Assembly (NCBI GenBank): GCA_964512485.1
Contig: CAZEHJ010000023.1
Location: forward strand, 1 to 47,806
Direction: 5' to 3'
Source: CAZEHJ01 sp964512485
GTDB lineage: Bacteria; Bacteroidota; Rhodothermia; Rhodothermales; UBA10348
DNA length: 47,806 nt
In this document: piece by piece, positions 34,550-42,566 of the stretch
How the letters are laid out: each line of letters opens with the position of its first letter
Numbering within the stretch: the stretch's first letter is position 1
Notes under the pieces: model-generated
Database searches by the model: none
Seen by the model: only the letters and a program-made list of their open reading frames with translations
Told to the model about the DNA's origin: nothing
Made by a program: the position numbers and the translations under genes

Positions 34550-35674
34550 CTAGCGATAGAGCAGTGAACAGTCGAACGGAACCGTTGCGACCTGGTGTTC
34601 TTCGACGCAGCCTTTGCCGTCTTTTCCTTTCGGGCAGATAGAAGGACCTACTTTCGTGTCGAGCGTAAATCGGTCTGCATTCAGGCCGTTGCCGACATAG
34701 TAGTTGAAGACTGCTTCCGCACGTTGTCGAGCCACACGCAATGCGTAGATGTCGCTGTCCGTCCCGCTGGCATATCCCATGATATTGACGCAGCAGGTTG
34801 GATTGAGGCGAAGTGCTTCGATGTTTTCGTCCAGTGCTTCCCTTGAAGAGGTACTCAGATCGATGGTATTCGAAGCGAAATACACGCTGTTCAACTCGAT
34901 GAGTGTACATACCCTCGGCGTGCGGGGAAGCGGAGGATCATATCCCGGAACTGTCAACGGTGGAGGAATCGGAGCTGGCGGGGGAGCGGCGCGTCTGGAC
35001 TGGCGGATACATCCTCTGATGCCTGCCATAACCAACGAGGTATTATGTGGATCATACTCACGTTCGTTTTTCCAGACGTAATTCAGATCCCAACGGTAGC
35101 TGGCTTCGCCGAAGGCAGACCAGCAACCATTAAAAGCAACGTCAACTCCGAATCCGACGGGGAGATGATACACAGACCGTTCGGGGCCCGGTACTCCGGT
35201 GTGCGGAAGGTCGACGCGTCCCTTGCTTCTGCTGCTGAACAAATCGGCCGTTGTAGCACCGAATCCGGTAAACACGTATGGAAGGACCCGGCTTTTTGAA
35301 CCAGGCCGGAGAGTCATTACGATTTCCGGTTCGAAAATGAAGACCGGTTTGGTCAGAAACTCGTTGATGCCGTTTCCGACGAGTTTGCGGCCGTCTTTCG
35401 TGCTGAAATTGGTAAACAGGAGCATACCCCTGAAGAAAAACAGATCCCGCTTGATTGGAAATGACCCCAGAAAGACGATCGCTGGATCATGCTCACGGAC
35501 GAAGTTGATTCTGCCTCGCGGTTGAAGCAGGTCAATTGGTCCGTGATAGGTAAAGAGACCCAAACCCACACCAAGGTGTGCACGCGAGTCCCTGAACTGG
35601 TTGCTTTGAGCTCTTGAGGGAAGAGCTACAACCAGAAACAGCGTCAATATGGCCAGAAAACGGCGAAGGGTCAT
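34550..35674 (-). CDS. Outer-membrane protein with C-terminal OmpA-like domain
   Basis: ATG 35674 is preferred because a Sec signal (MTLRRFLAILTLFLVVALPSRA) starts there, whereas an upstream in-frame start adds 19 residues without hydrophobic character. The N-terminal part (about 25-230) has alternating aromatic strands such as GVGLGLFTYHGPI and VFTGFGATTADLF, suggesting a beta barrel. A proline-rich linker (about 235-255) leads to an OmpA-like peptidoglycan-binding domain with VYFASNTIDLSTSS and ALRVARQRAEAVFNYYV. It probably ties the outer membrane to the wall. The stop is 48 bp from queG, which could be co-transcribed. Confidence 0.85.
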   Translation of the reverse strand: MTLRRFLAILTLFLVVALPSRAQSNQFRDSRAHLGVGLGLFTYHGPIDLLQPRGRINFVREHDPAIVFLGSFPIKRDLFFFRGMLLFTNFSTKDGRKLVGNGINEFLTKPVFIFEPEIVMTLRPGSKSRVLPYVFTGFGATTADLFSSRSKGRVDLPHTGVPGPERSVYHLPVGFGVDVAFNGCWSAFGEASYRWDLNYVWKNEREYDPHNTSLVMAGIRGCIRQSRRAAPPPAPIPPPLTVPGYDPPLPRTPRVCTLIELNSVYFASNTIDLSTSSREALDENIEALRLNPTCCVNIMGYASGTDSDIYALRVARQRAEAVFNYYVGNGLNADRFTLDTKVGPSICPKGKDGKGCVEEHQVATVPFDCSLLYR

Positions 35675-35830
35675 GTCCGGACTGTTTTTAGTGTGTGCAG
35701 GATCCAACTTGAATCCATGCCCATCTGCCACGACGGCGCGTTGCCGGGGTCGCAGTGAGGGCCACTTGCATTCGGTATCGTCCGGTTTCTGGATTTCTGA
35801 AACGATCTTGGCCGGCTGATTTTACCCGTT

Positions 35831-35853
35831 TCCGTCGCCAGAGAGGCGACGGA
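35831..35853. other. Second hairpin after the PKD-OmpA gene
   Basis: TCCGTCGCC (35831-35839) pairs with GGCGACGGA (35845-35853) around AGAGA. On the minus strand it follows directly after the main terminator's T tract. It may back up termination or belong to the leader of the barrel gene downstream. Confidence 0.5.
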
Positions 35854-35887
35854 ACAAAAAAAGGGGCCGCCCTGCGGGCGGCCCCTT
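35854..35887 (-). terminator. Intrinsic terminator of the PKD-OmpA lipoprotein gene
   Basis: A perfect 12-bp stem, AAGGGGCCGCCC (35861-35872) with GGGCGGCCCCTT (35876-35887), closes a three-base loop. On the minus strand it continues into TTTTTTTGTTCC. It lies 55 bp after the stop codon of the PKD-OmpA gene. A CAAT-rich stretch at 35889-35912 lies between that stop and the stem. Confidence 0.92.
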
Positions 35888-35942
35888 CTGCAATGCAATT
35901 GCAATACAATGCAGTCAGGTCCTGGTCTGTCGAATGCTGAAA

Positions 35943-36881
35943 TCAGCGAACGATGATTGTATCGACGCGGCGATACTGGGCCAGACCTTCTTTCTTGCTC
36001 GTCAGATCCGCTGCGCGTCCGTTACCCAGAGTGACCATGCGGTTTGCAGAAACGCCATTGTCCGTGTAGTACTGCTCAACTGCGCGTGCGCGGTCTTCTG
36101 AGAGTTCCTGAGGACGACGTTCGCCAGGAGCTGAAACTCCTTCGAGGCGGACATTCATGTTTGGACATTCTGCAAGAATCTCGAGGTTGTCGCTCAGAGC
36201 GGCTGCAGCTTCGTCATTCAGCTCCGAAGAGTTGCGGTCGAAGAATGCTCCACTGAGTTCTGCAATCTCGCGGCAGATGGCTGCCTCATACCAGTCAACC
36301 GAGACCGACATGGTACGGGAGTCAGAGCCAGCTCTGTTCGAAGCGTTGAGCTGTACTGTGTACGTGCCCGGTGCATCAAACGTGTGAGAAGGTGACGCCT
36401 GACTGCTTGTGCCGCCATCGCCGAAGTTCCACGCGTAAGAGATTGGTGAGTCACCATTGACAGATGCACTGAACGTGACCGAAGTCTGGGTGTCAGGAGA
36501 ATTGTCGCTGGCTCGGATGCTCACGATTGAAGCCGGAACCGGAGGATTCACCACGATTACCGTGGAAGAACTCATATCCGTAGATTTTCCTTTGCGGTTG
36601 GACGCCGTTGCAGTAACGGTATAGGTACCAGCCGTAGCAAAAGAGTGACTACTGGAAGCACCAGATCCGGATGCACTGTCACCGAAGTCCCAGCTTACAT
36701 CTACGGGAAGTTTTGCGTCGGCATTTGTGTCAACAGCAAAACTGCCATTTTGATTGGTCTGCAAGCTGTCAGGAGCAGTCATCGAAAGGATGTCCACCGG
36801 GACGCTCTTGCAGCCTGTCATTGTAAGCCCGGCCACGAGGAACGCGAGCACGAAGATATTTGAAAATAGGTTTCTGGCCAT
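35943..36881 (-). CDS. Lipoprotein with two PKD domains and OmpA-like domain
   Basis: The signal MARNLFSNIFVLAFLVAGL is followed by lipobox MTGC (Cys24). Two PKD repeats are clear: VSWDFGDSASGSG with GTYTVTATASN (about 60-110), and YAWNFGDGGTSSQ with GTYTVQLNASN (about 148-195). The C-terminal OmpA-like domain (about 205-312) has GAFFDRNSSELNDEA and LSEDRARAVEQYYTDNG. PKD domains mediate protein or sugar contacts; the OmpA part binds peptidoglycan. The 5' leader, about 80 nt, contains GCAGTC/GACTGC (36916-36930) and a TATATTTC -7-like element at 36965-36972. Confidence 0.88.
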   Translation of the reverse strand: MARNLFSNIFVLAFLVAGLTMTGCKSVPVDILSMTAPDSLQTNQNGSFAVDTNADAKLPVDVSWDFGDSASGSGASSSHSFATAGTYTVTATASNRKGKSTDMSSSTVIVVNPPVPASIVSIRASDNSPDTQTSVTFSASVNGDSPISYAWNFGDGGTSSQASPSHTFDAPGTYTVQLNASNRAGSDSRTMSVSVDWYEAAICREIAELSGAFFDRNSSELNDEAAAALSDNLEILAECPNMNVRLEGVSAPGERRPQELSEDRARAVEQYYTDNGVSANRMVTLGNGRAADLTSKKEGLAQYRRVDTIIVR

Positions 36882-37063
36882 GTCAGGAAGAATGTGAGTT
36901 GTGAAGGTTCCGAAGGCAGTCTGAGACTGCTAAGTCCGTGACCGGATAGAAGTTCGGGATCGCGGAAATATAGGGTCAAAAATCCAAAAACGGTCGAAAG
37001 GCACCACTTTCTGCTGATATTTATTGTCAGAATGCCTAAAAGAGGCAAGAATATTTGAGCTAC

Positions 37064-37097
37064 ACAAAAAAACCCGCTTCAAAAAGAAGCAGGTTTT
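37064..37097 (-). terminator. Intrinsic terminator of rpsT
   Basis: On the minus strand AAAACCTGCTTC (37086-37097 reversed) pairs with GAAGCGGGTTTT around a TTTTT loop, with one G-U, and runs on into TTTG. It lies about 50 bp after the rpsT stop codon. Confidence 0.9.
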
Positions 37098-37146
37098 CAA
37101 GTTGATTTCGTCAAAAAACACCCGGAAAGCCTATCCACCAGCTTTC

Positions 37147-37401
37147 TTATCCAAGTGAACTGACGAATTTCTCGAGCTGGCCTTTGACGTTCGCGGCTTT
37201 GTTCTTGTGAATGATGTTTTTTGCAGCCATGCGATCGAGGTAGGCTTTTACATCATTCAGAAGCGTCGCGGCCTGCGTCGCGTCTTCCGTTCCACGAAGA
37301 TTCTTGATCATCGTGCGCATTTTACTGCGGTGTCCACGGTTGCGTGCGTTGCGTCGCGCCGTCTGGCGAACTCTTTTGGCTGCTGATTTATGCTGTGGCA
37401 T
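37147..37401 (-). CDS. rpsT: 30S ribosomal protein S20
   Basis: A small basic helical protein that binds 16S rRNA early in 30S assembly. Its 84 residues match the family length. The hallmark start MPQHKSAAKRVRQTARRNARN is followed by RSKMRTMIKNL and ends AANVKGQLEKFVSSLG. It is a single-gene unit with its own promoter and terminator. S20 is often autoregulated in other bacteria, but no such element was recognised in the short leader of about 40 nt. Confidence 0.97.
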   Translation of the reverse strand: MPQHKSAAKRVRQTARRNARNRGHRSKMRTMIKNLRGTEDATQAATLLNDVKAYLDRMAAKNIIHKNKAANVKGQLEKFVSSLG

Positions 37402-37448
37402 GTGTTTGCCGTATACTGCTGTAGGTCTTCTAAAAATCTGAGAGCCTG

Positions 37449-37479
37449 CAAATATACGTTGATATCAGGCTTCAGTCAA
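37449..37479 (-). promoter_or_regulatory. rpsT promoter
   Basis: On the minus strand TTGACT (37479-37474) is followed after exactly 17 bp by TATATT (37456-37451), which extends to TATATTTG. It satisfies both the E. coli sigma-70 pattern and the Bacteroidota TTG/TAnnTTTG pattern. The leader would be about 40 nt. Confidence 0.7.
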
Positions 37480-37559
37480 TTCCCAAGCGCTTCGAGGAAC
37501 ACCGCTTTTGACAGGGTGTATCGGCCTTCAGGGCACCAGTAAAGCCGATTTGAATCTGA

Positions 37560-38462
37560 ATGTTCGCACTTCTTTCTGAATTCATACGAAATATCGGGCA
37601 CTCCATCACTGTCATCGTGATGGACCGTGAGCATATGGAGCATCCACGGACCTATTCCGTGGAGCCTGGGAAAATGGTTTCAGCTTTGGCCGCAATTTTG
37701 CTGGGTATCTTCATAATTGTTCAGGCGCTATTTCTGTTCACACCGATCCGATACTCTCTTCCAGGGTACGGAACATTGGAAATGCGACGAGAAGCACGGG
37801 AGAACAGGATGCGTCTCGAGGTAATGGCGGATTCGCTTGCTCTGCAGAACGAATATGTGAGCCGCCTCAGGGACATTTTTCTGGGGAATCTGGATACGAC
37901 AGGCGTAGCAGCTGACCGGATTGAACCCGCATTTACTGCCGGTGCGAGCTTGCTGGAGCTTCCTCTTCCCACAACTCAGGCGAACTCCGAAGATCATGAG
38001 CAGCCCGCCTTGTCCTTCAATCGTCTGAACATACCCTCAGAATCGTCGAATGGCGTACCGGAGGTCGGCCCCAGTTATCTGTCGGCAATATCGTTTCCGG
38101 TCATGCCGCCAGTATCCGGTATTATGACGAGAGGATTCGATGCTACAACCGGTCATTATGCCGTGGATGTTGCGGCCGAGATGGGATCTGTCATCCGCAG
38201 CATCGGTGACGGATATGTGATTCTGGCCGATTGGGTCAATGACGGTGGCCAGGTGATCGCGATTGCACATGCAGGCGGTTATATTTCCGTGTTCAAGCAC
38301 AACAGCAGCCTCCTCAAGCAGGTCGGTGACCGTGTTCGTGGTCGAGAAGCTATCGCCTTGAGTGGAAACTCGGGGGAAATCACTTCGGGACCACACGCCC
38401 ACATTGAACTGTGGCTTGATGGCCTTGCTCAGGATCCTAGAGCATATGTTCTGGGTTGGTAG
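37560..38462 (+). CDS. Membrane-anchored M23 family metallopeptidase
   Basis: A peptidoglycan endopeptidase candidate. A single membrane anchor lies at about 40-61 (VSALAAILLGIFIIVQALFL), followed by a coiled-coil-like stretch (75-110). The LytM/M23 domain (about 180-300) retains the zinc and catalytic residues His199 and Asp203 (GHYAVDV), His247 and the HxH pair His279/His281 (GPHAHIEL). It is therefore likely active, not a degenerate EnvC/NlpD-type protein. The bactofilin gene follows after 24 bp. M23-bactofilin pairs are common, with bactofilin localising the hydrolase to shape the cell. Confidence 0.92.
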   Translation: MFALLSEFIRNIGHSITVIVMDREHMEHPRTYSVEPGKMVSALAAILLGIFIIVQALFLFTPIRYSLPGYGTLEMRREARENRMRLEVMADSLALQNEYVSRLRDIFLGNLDTTGVAADRIEPAFTAGASLLELPLPTTQANSEDHEQPALSFNRLNIPSESSNGVPEVGPSYLSAISFPVMPPVSGIMTRGFDATTGHYAVDVAAEMGSVIRSIGDGYVILADWVNDGGQVIAIAHAGGYISVFKHNSSLLKQVGDRVRGREAIALSGNSGEITSGPHAHIELWLDGLAQDPRAYVLGW

Positions 38463-38486
38463 AAGGCTGAAACAATACATTTTCCC

Positions 38487-38978
38487 ATGGCAAAACATAT
38501 TTCAAACCCCTCGAATCCTGCACAGATCAACTTGATCGCCGCCGGGACCACGCTGGAAGGCACTCTCAATGCCAAGGATGACATCCGGGTCAGCGGAAAA
38601 CTGAAAGGAACTCTTCGGGTCGAAGGCAAGGCGATCATAGCGCAGGAAGGGACGATTGAAGGCGATGTATTTGCCACAGACGCAGACGTTGCCGGATCAC
38701 TCATCGGTGAGATCAATATCAAGGGTCGCCTGGTATTGAAAGGATCGGCGAAAATCCAGGGCACGGTCAGGACCACGCGTCTCATCGTAGAGGAAGGCGC
38801 AGTCATCGACGGCACCTGCGAAATGGGTCAGCTCGACAAGCGTCGCGCAGAAGAATTGAAAAGCGGAGGACCCAATGCTGGGCAAAAGACTTCAGGCGTA
38901 CCGACTCAAAATCAACCGGCGGCAGCTAAAACAGAAAAGACTCCGCAGGGTTCTTTCTCGCTGATGTCCGGTGACTGA
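38487..38978 (+). CDS. Bactofilin
   Basis: A polymer-forming cytoskeletal protein of 163 residues. The core (about 15-125) is a right-handed beta helix with repeats such as GTTLEGTLNAKDDIRVSGKL, GTLRVEGKAIIAQEGTIEGD and KGSAKIQGTVRTTRLIVEEG. The N-terminal tail and the Gly/Pro/Gln-rich C-terminal tail are the usual unstructured ends. It lies between the M23 peptidase and atpZ; its stop overlaps the atpZ start by 8 bp, joining the cell-shape pair to the ATP synthase operon. Confidence 0.95.
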   Translation: MAKHISNPSNPAQINLIAAGTTLEGTLNAKDDIRVSGKLKGTLRVEGKAIIAQEGTIEGDVFATDADVAGSLIGEINIKGRLVLKGSAKIQGTVRTTRLIVEEGAVIDGTCEMGQLDKRRAEELKSGGPNAGQKTSGVPTQNQPAAAKTEKTPQGSFSLMSGD

Positions 38979-39243
38979 TAAAAAGCAGTGGCAGTCCGGT
39001 CTCAGGGAGGCCTCCCCTTATCTGACGATCGGCATTCAGCTTGCCGGGACCATGATATTTTACGTGGGCCTGGGATACGTTCTTGATCGATGGCTTGAAA
39101 CCGAGCCCGCCTTTCTGATAACCGGCGGAATCGTCGGGATGATTGCATTCTTCATTCAGCTTCTGCGCATCTCCAAAGAGCTCTCTTCGTCGCAGAATCA
39201 AGGGCCAAAACCACCCGATTCGGACGCGGAATCCGGCGTCTGA
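38971..39243 (+). CDS. atpZ: AtpZ/AtpI family protein
   Basis: A 90-residue protein with two membrane helices (about 18-35 and 44-64), containing GIQLAGTMIFYVGLGYVLDRWL, read across helix 1, and GGIVGMIAFFIQLLR. Family members help assemble the F0 c-ring and may take part in magnesium or calcium transport. GTG 38971 overlaps the bactofilin stop. It begins the ATP synthase run. The 186-bp gap after it holds two hairpins and a direct repeat. Confidence 0.85.
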   Translation: MTDKKQWQSGLREASPYLTIGIQLAGTMIFYVGLGYVLDRWLETEPAFLITGGIVGMIAFFIQLLRISKELSSSQNQGPKPPDSDAESGV

Positions 39244-39268
39244 TGTGGGTTCACTTTAATTTCATCGC

Positions 39269-39350
39269 TCAGGGGCATCTGTTCATTCATAATTCACCCC
39301 TGAATGTATCCCTCACTTCAGGAAGTCCGTAGTTTTAGCTCCCTGAATGT
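39269..39350 (+). promoter_or_regulatory. Alternative-pairing arms between atpZ and the AtpI-like gene
   Basis: TCAGGGG (39269-39275) pairs with CCCCTGA (39297-39303), and TTCAGG (39317-39322) pairs with CCTGAA (39342-39347). The two right arms are part of an exact 10-bp direct repeat, CCCTGAATGT (39298-39307 and 39341-39350). The second left arm can therefore also pair backwards with the first right arm. This is the arrangement of mutually exclusive RNA folds, but no T tract marks a terminator and no known family was recognised. Confidence 0.4.
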
Positions 39351-39429
39351 TAGCCCAGACACCTTCATTCCAGCGAAAGTTGTGGAGTTGAATCCATAAG
39401 GATTTGTTCCTCAATCTGGCCACCGAGAT

Positions 39430-39783
39430 ATGACTGACGGATACTGGATCAGTGCCCTCGCAGGAGCCGGGATAGCTGCCATCTACAGCGTGGCTGCTTT
39501 TCTGCTCGGTCGCCTGGCCATGAAGTCGTCTCAGCGAACATTCATGATGATTGTCATGGGCGGTACGGTTGCGCGCCTTTTCGTAGCCATGATCATCCTG
39601 ACGCTCATCATCCTGTTTGCTCCGGTAAACCAGATGGCATTCCTGGCAGGGTTTTTCGCCATCTTCGTCATTGGACTGGCAGGCGAAATAGTGACGCTGC
39701 ATAAAACACAGAAAGCGGCTTCAAACGACTCCCTTGAAACGGATGCGAATGAGGTCCTGCAGACAGCCGACAAGACAAGATGA
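39430..39783 (+). CDS. AtpI-like membrane protein
   Basis: A 117-residue protein with four probable membrane helices (about 6-27, 36-50, 51-66 and 69-90), including TFMMIVMGGTVARLFVAMII. Composition, size and place directly before atpB match ATP synthase protein I-type subunits, which help assemble the c ring. The C-terminus is charged and cytoplasmic. Its TGA overlaps the atpB ATG (ATGA), so the two are coupled. With AtpZ, the operon has two assembly-type small proteins. Confidence 0.7.
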   Translation: MTDGYWISALAGAGIAAIYSVAAFLLGRLAMKSSQRTFMMIVMGGTVARLFVAMIILTLIILFAPVNQMAFLAGFFAIFVIGLAGEIVTLHKTQKAASNDSLETDANEVLQTADKTR

Positions 39784-41003
39784 TCAAAAGAGCATCAATA
39801 CTACTTCTTCTCGCCCAGCTTGCCATCATGGCAATGCCGACGGACGTCGTCGCTTCAAGCGAAGACGGCGAAGAGCTGGATGCACTTCATCACAGTGCCA
39901 ACGCCTATTACCTGGATTTCACTCCAATCGGAAAGCTTCAGCTGCCCCGCATTTTTGTCGTTCAAAATGAAGACGGCAGTTACGGTCTGGATCTATTTGG
40001 CTCCACGGCCTCGGCTATTCTGAATGGACACTACGTTGCTGAAATATCCGAGCATGGCGAGGCAGATGCGGAAGGGGATCATGAAGAGGCCCCAGCAGAA
40101 GGAGATGGACACGCCGCGGCCGAGGGTCCGTATGGTGGCATTTCACTGGAGCAGTTGGAAGGACACTTGGTTCCACCGAACCACGGACATGTTGTACTGG
40201 ATCTTTCGATCTCACGTCATTTGTTTTTTGCCTGGTTGGGAATGGGGCTCGTTCTCCTCATGATGACACGACTGGCCGGCATGTACAAGCGCGGCATTGG
40301 CCGCGACACAGCGCCGAAGGGACTATTTCAAAACCTCTTCGAGACGCTGATCATCTTCGTGCGTGATGATATCGCACGACCTAACCTGGGCGATAAGACA
40401 GATAAGTACCTCCCGTATCTGCTTACCGCCTTTTTCTTTATCCTGACGTGTAATCTGCTCGGTCTGGTGCCTTTTGGAGCTACCGCCACATCGAATTTGA
40501 TGGTCACAGTTGTTCTGGCCTCGTTTACCTTCGTCATTACGCAGCTGGGTGGAACGAAAGACTATTGGATGCACATCTTCTGGCCTCCGGGAATCCCAAC
40601 CTTCGTCAAACCCATCCTGATGCCGGTTGAAGTACTTGGTATTCTCACCAAGCCTGTCGCGCTGGCCATCCGACTCTTCGCCAATATGACGGCGGGTCAT
40701 CTTGTCATTCTGAGCCTCATCGGCCTGATTTTCTCCTTCGCCAACATTTTTGGCCCGGGGGCAGGTTACGGTGTAGCTCCTGTGAGCATCGCCTTCGCGC
40801 TGTTCATTTATTTCCTTGAACTCCTCGTCTCGTTCATTCAGGCGTACGTGTTCACGATGCTTTCGGCCCTGTTTATTGGCATGGCCATCGAAGAGCATCA
40901 CCATCATGACGAAGCACATGTTGATCATTCGATGAGCGAGCGCTCAGCGGATGCCAGCTCTTCTCACGGTGTAACAGCTGAGCCTGAACCGGCTCTGGCA
41001 TAA
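39780..41003 (+). CDS. atpB: ATP synthase F0 subunit a
   Basis: The proton-channel subunit. Helices in the C-terminal 250 residues contain the essential arginine, Arg298, in VALAIRLFANMTAGH. A Sec-like signal (MIKRASILLLLAQLAIMAM) and a periplasmic region of about 110 residues, rich in Glu, Ala, Gly and His (residues 85-120), precede the channel. Such N-terminal extensions are typical of Bacteroidota and explain the length of 407. The C-terminus is His-rich (EEHHHHDEAHVDH), which could bind metal. Its start overlaps the AtpI-like gene. Confidence 0.97.
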   Translation: MIKRASILLLLAQLAIMAMPTDVVASSEDGEELDALHHSANAYYLDFTPIGKLQLPRIFVVQNEDGSYGLDLFGSTASAILNGHYVAEISEHGEADAEGDHEEAPAEGDGHAAAEGPYGGISLEQLEGHLVPPNHGHVVLDLSISRHLFFAWLGMGLVLLMMTRLAGMYKRGIGRDTAPKGLFQNLFETLIIFVRDDIARPNLGDKTDKYLPYLLTAFFFILTCNLLGLVPFGATATSNLMVTVVLASFTFVITQLGGTKDYWMHIFWPPGIPTFVKPILMPVEVLGILTKPVALAIRLFANMTAGHLVILSLIGLIFSFANIFGPGAGYGVAPVSIAFALFIYFLELLVSFIQAYVFTMLSALFIGMAIEEHHHHDEAHVDHSMSERSADASSSHGVTAEPEPALA

Positions 41004-41046
41004 TTCCCAAACCACTAGTAACAACTAAACGTCAATAGGAAATCTA

Positions 41047-41274
41047 ATGGAACCTACAGCTCTCGCATTCCTCGGTGCAGGTCTTGGTGCAGGTCTCGTT
41101 GCTCTCGGAGCCGGTCTTGGAATCGGTAAACTTGCTGGTCCTGCTATGGAAGGATCTGCTCGTCAGCCGGAAGCAGCAGGCGATATCCGTACGTCGATGA
41201 TTATTGCAGCCGCCCTTATTGAAGGTGTTGCTCTCTTCGGCCTGGTTATCTGCATTATTCTGGCAACGAAGTAG
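41047..41274 (+). CDS. atpE: ATP synthase F0 subunit c
   Basis: A 75-residue hairpin of two helices that forms the rotating ring. The ion-binding carboxylate is Glu59 (ALIEGVALFG). The polar loop is Arg39-Gln40-Pro41. The glycine-rich first helix lacks the Gln that accompanies sodium binding, and Glu59 is followed by Gly, so the ring is probably proton-driven. A hairpin follows the stop closely and may stabilise this highly expressed part of the message. Confidence 0.97.
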   Translation: MEPTALAFLGAGLGAGLVALGAGLGIGKLAGPAMEGSARQPEAAGDIRTSMIIAAALIEGVALFGLVICIILATK

Positions 41275-41286
41275 CTAAGTAAGGTT

Positions 41287-41303
41287 GCGCGGCGTAGCCG
41301 CGC
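41287..41303 (+). other. Hairpin after atpE
   Basis: GCGCGGC (41287-41293) pairs with GCCGCGC (41297-41303) around GTA, 12 bp after the atpE stop. No T run follows. It is a likely RNA stabiliser or partial terminator, suited to the high c-subunit stoichiometry. Confidence 0.55.
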
Positions 41304-41357
41304 GATTGGTCAGGGCAAATCTAACCAAGATTGACTCCTGAACAGGTCTGGTATGGA

Positions 41358-41392
41358 CAGTAATTACTGCTCCTACGGTGCCAATTGGCACC
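41358..41392. promoter_or_regulatory. Two AATT-centred palindromes, 21 bp apart, between atpE and atpF
   Basis: CAGTAATTACTG (41358-41369) is a perfect 12-bp palindrome and GGTGCCAATTGGCACC (41377-41392) a perfect 16-bp palindrome. Their centres are 21 bp apart, two helical turns, as for side-by-side dimer sites. They fill the 168-bp gap between atpE and atpF together with the atpE hairpin. The binding protein, if any, is unknown. Confidence 0.5.
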
Positions 41393-41442
41393 CGATACTT
41401 CGACCGAAATACGATGCCGGATAAAATGATACCGGAAAATCC

Positions 41443-41949
41443 ATGATTGTATTCGCAGCAAACCTACTCGCTCCCGATTTCGGACTCATAATCTGGATCG
41501 CGATCACGTTTCTGGCTCTACTGATTCTTCTTCGCAGGTTCGCCTGGGGACCGATTACATCGGCTCTCACGACACGCGAAGAGAAGATCACAGAGTCCAT
41601 GGAACAGGCTGAAAAAGCGCTGGCAGAAGCCAAGCAGCTTCAGGCTGATAACACCAAGGCACGACGTGAAGCCGAAGCACAGGCGCAAAGCATACTTCGC
41701 GAAGCTCGCGAAGAAGCCGAGCGGCTGCGTGGGGAAGAAGTAGACAAAACACGTGACCAGATCAAACAGCTTCAAGAATCGGCTCAGACAGAGATTGAAC
41801 GCGAAAAACAAAGCGCGCTCGACAGTCTCCGTCAGGAAGTAGCCAATCTTGCAGTTTCTGCAGCAGAAAAAATTCTGCACGAGAATCTGGATGCGGACCG
41901 TCAGAAGAAAATCGTCAACGATTTTCTCGGCGATCTCTCACAAAACTGA
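41443..41949 (+). CDS. atpF: ATP synthase F0 subunit b
   Basis: The stator arm. One N-terminal membrane helix (about 12-32, FGLIIWIAITFLALLILLRRF) is followed by a long, highly charged coiled coil rich in Glu, Ala, Gln and Arg (about 45-150), which reaches F1 and delta. The length of 168 is usual. It starts after a gap of 168 bp with two palindromes and a hairpin, so its expression may be set partly separately from atpE. Confidence 0.96.
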   Translation: MIVFAANLLAPDFGLIIWIAITFLALLILLRRFAWGPITSALTTREEKITESMEQAEKALAEAKQLQADNTKARREAEAQAQSILREAREEAERLRGEEVDKTRDQIKQLQESAQTEIEREKQSALDSLRQEVANLAVSAAEKILHENLDADRQKKIVNDFLGDLSQN

Positions 41950-41962
41950 TTGAGCCTCGACC

Positions 41963-42511
41963 ATGAGCGAAATCACGATAGCCCGACGATACGCCCAGGC
42001 ACTGAATGAGCAAGCCGCTCAGGCAGATGCCATGGAGCAGGTTGATTCCGATATCGCAATGATCAGCGATACCATGTCAGCATCTCGTGAGCTGGTGAAT
42101 TTCTTCAACAGCCCGATCATTTCCCGTGAAAAAAAGGGAGAAGTGATTCGTGCTCTTTTTGAAGAATCTGCTCACAAGGTGACTTTGCAGTTCCTGGCAA
42201 TGATGGTGGATAAACGAAGGGAGAATCTTTTCTCCAACGTTGCGTCTGCTTATCAGGAATTGCGTGACAGTCAACTCGGTGTGACACCCGTCTCAGCCCG
42301 CACCTCACATCCACTTTCGGAAGAAGACCAGACTGCTCTGTTGTCGTCTCTCGAAAAAATGACCGGAAAGCAGATTCGCCTGGATAGCCAGGTTGATTCT
42401 TCCATTCTGGGAGGAATTGTGATTCGCGTGGGAGATACGGTGTACGACGGGAGCGTGGTCAATCAGCTTGCAACACTGCGTGAACGGTTGGAATCCGGAT
42501 CACAGGCTTAA
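41963..42511 (+). CDS. atpH: ATP synthase F1 subunit delta
   Basis: Connects the b stalk to the top of F1. The N-terminal helical domain begins SEITIARRYAQALNEQA, followed by FFNSPIISREKKGEVIRALF. The C-terminal segment shows SQVDSSILGGIVIRVGDTVYDGS, the delta/OSCP signature. The length of 182 is normal. It begins 13 bp after atpF. Confidence 0.96.
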   Translation: MSEITIARRYAQALNEQAAQADAMEQVDSDIAMISDTMSASRELVNFFNSPIISREKKGEVIRALFEESAHKVTLQFLAMMVDKRRENLFSNVASAYQELRDSQLGVTPVSARTSHPLSEEDQTALLSSLEKMTGKQIRLDSQVDSSILGGIVIRVGDTVYDGSVVNQLATLRERLESGSQA

Positions 42512-42566
42512 AATGAACTGAATGGATGTCACGATGACATCCTGAATAGACTAGACACGATACACG

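Noticed and set aside
35675..35731. Upstream start for the barrel/OmpA gene
   Set aside because: The added residues are hydrophilic and the signal peptide begins at the ATG at 35674.
41331..41354. TTGACT as the -35 of an internal atpF promoter
   Set aside because: No -10 or TAnnTTTG element follows at 16-20 bp.
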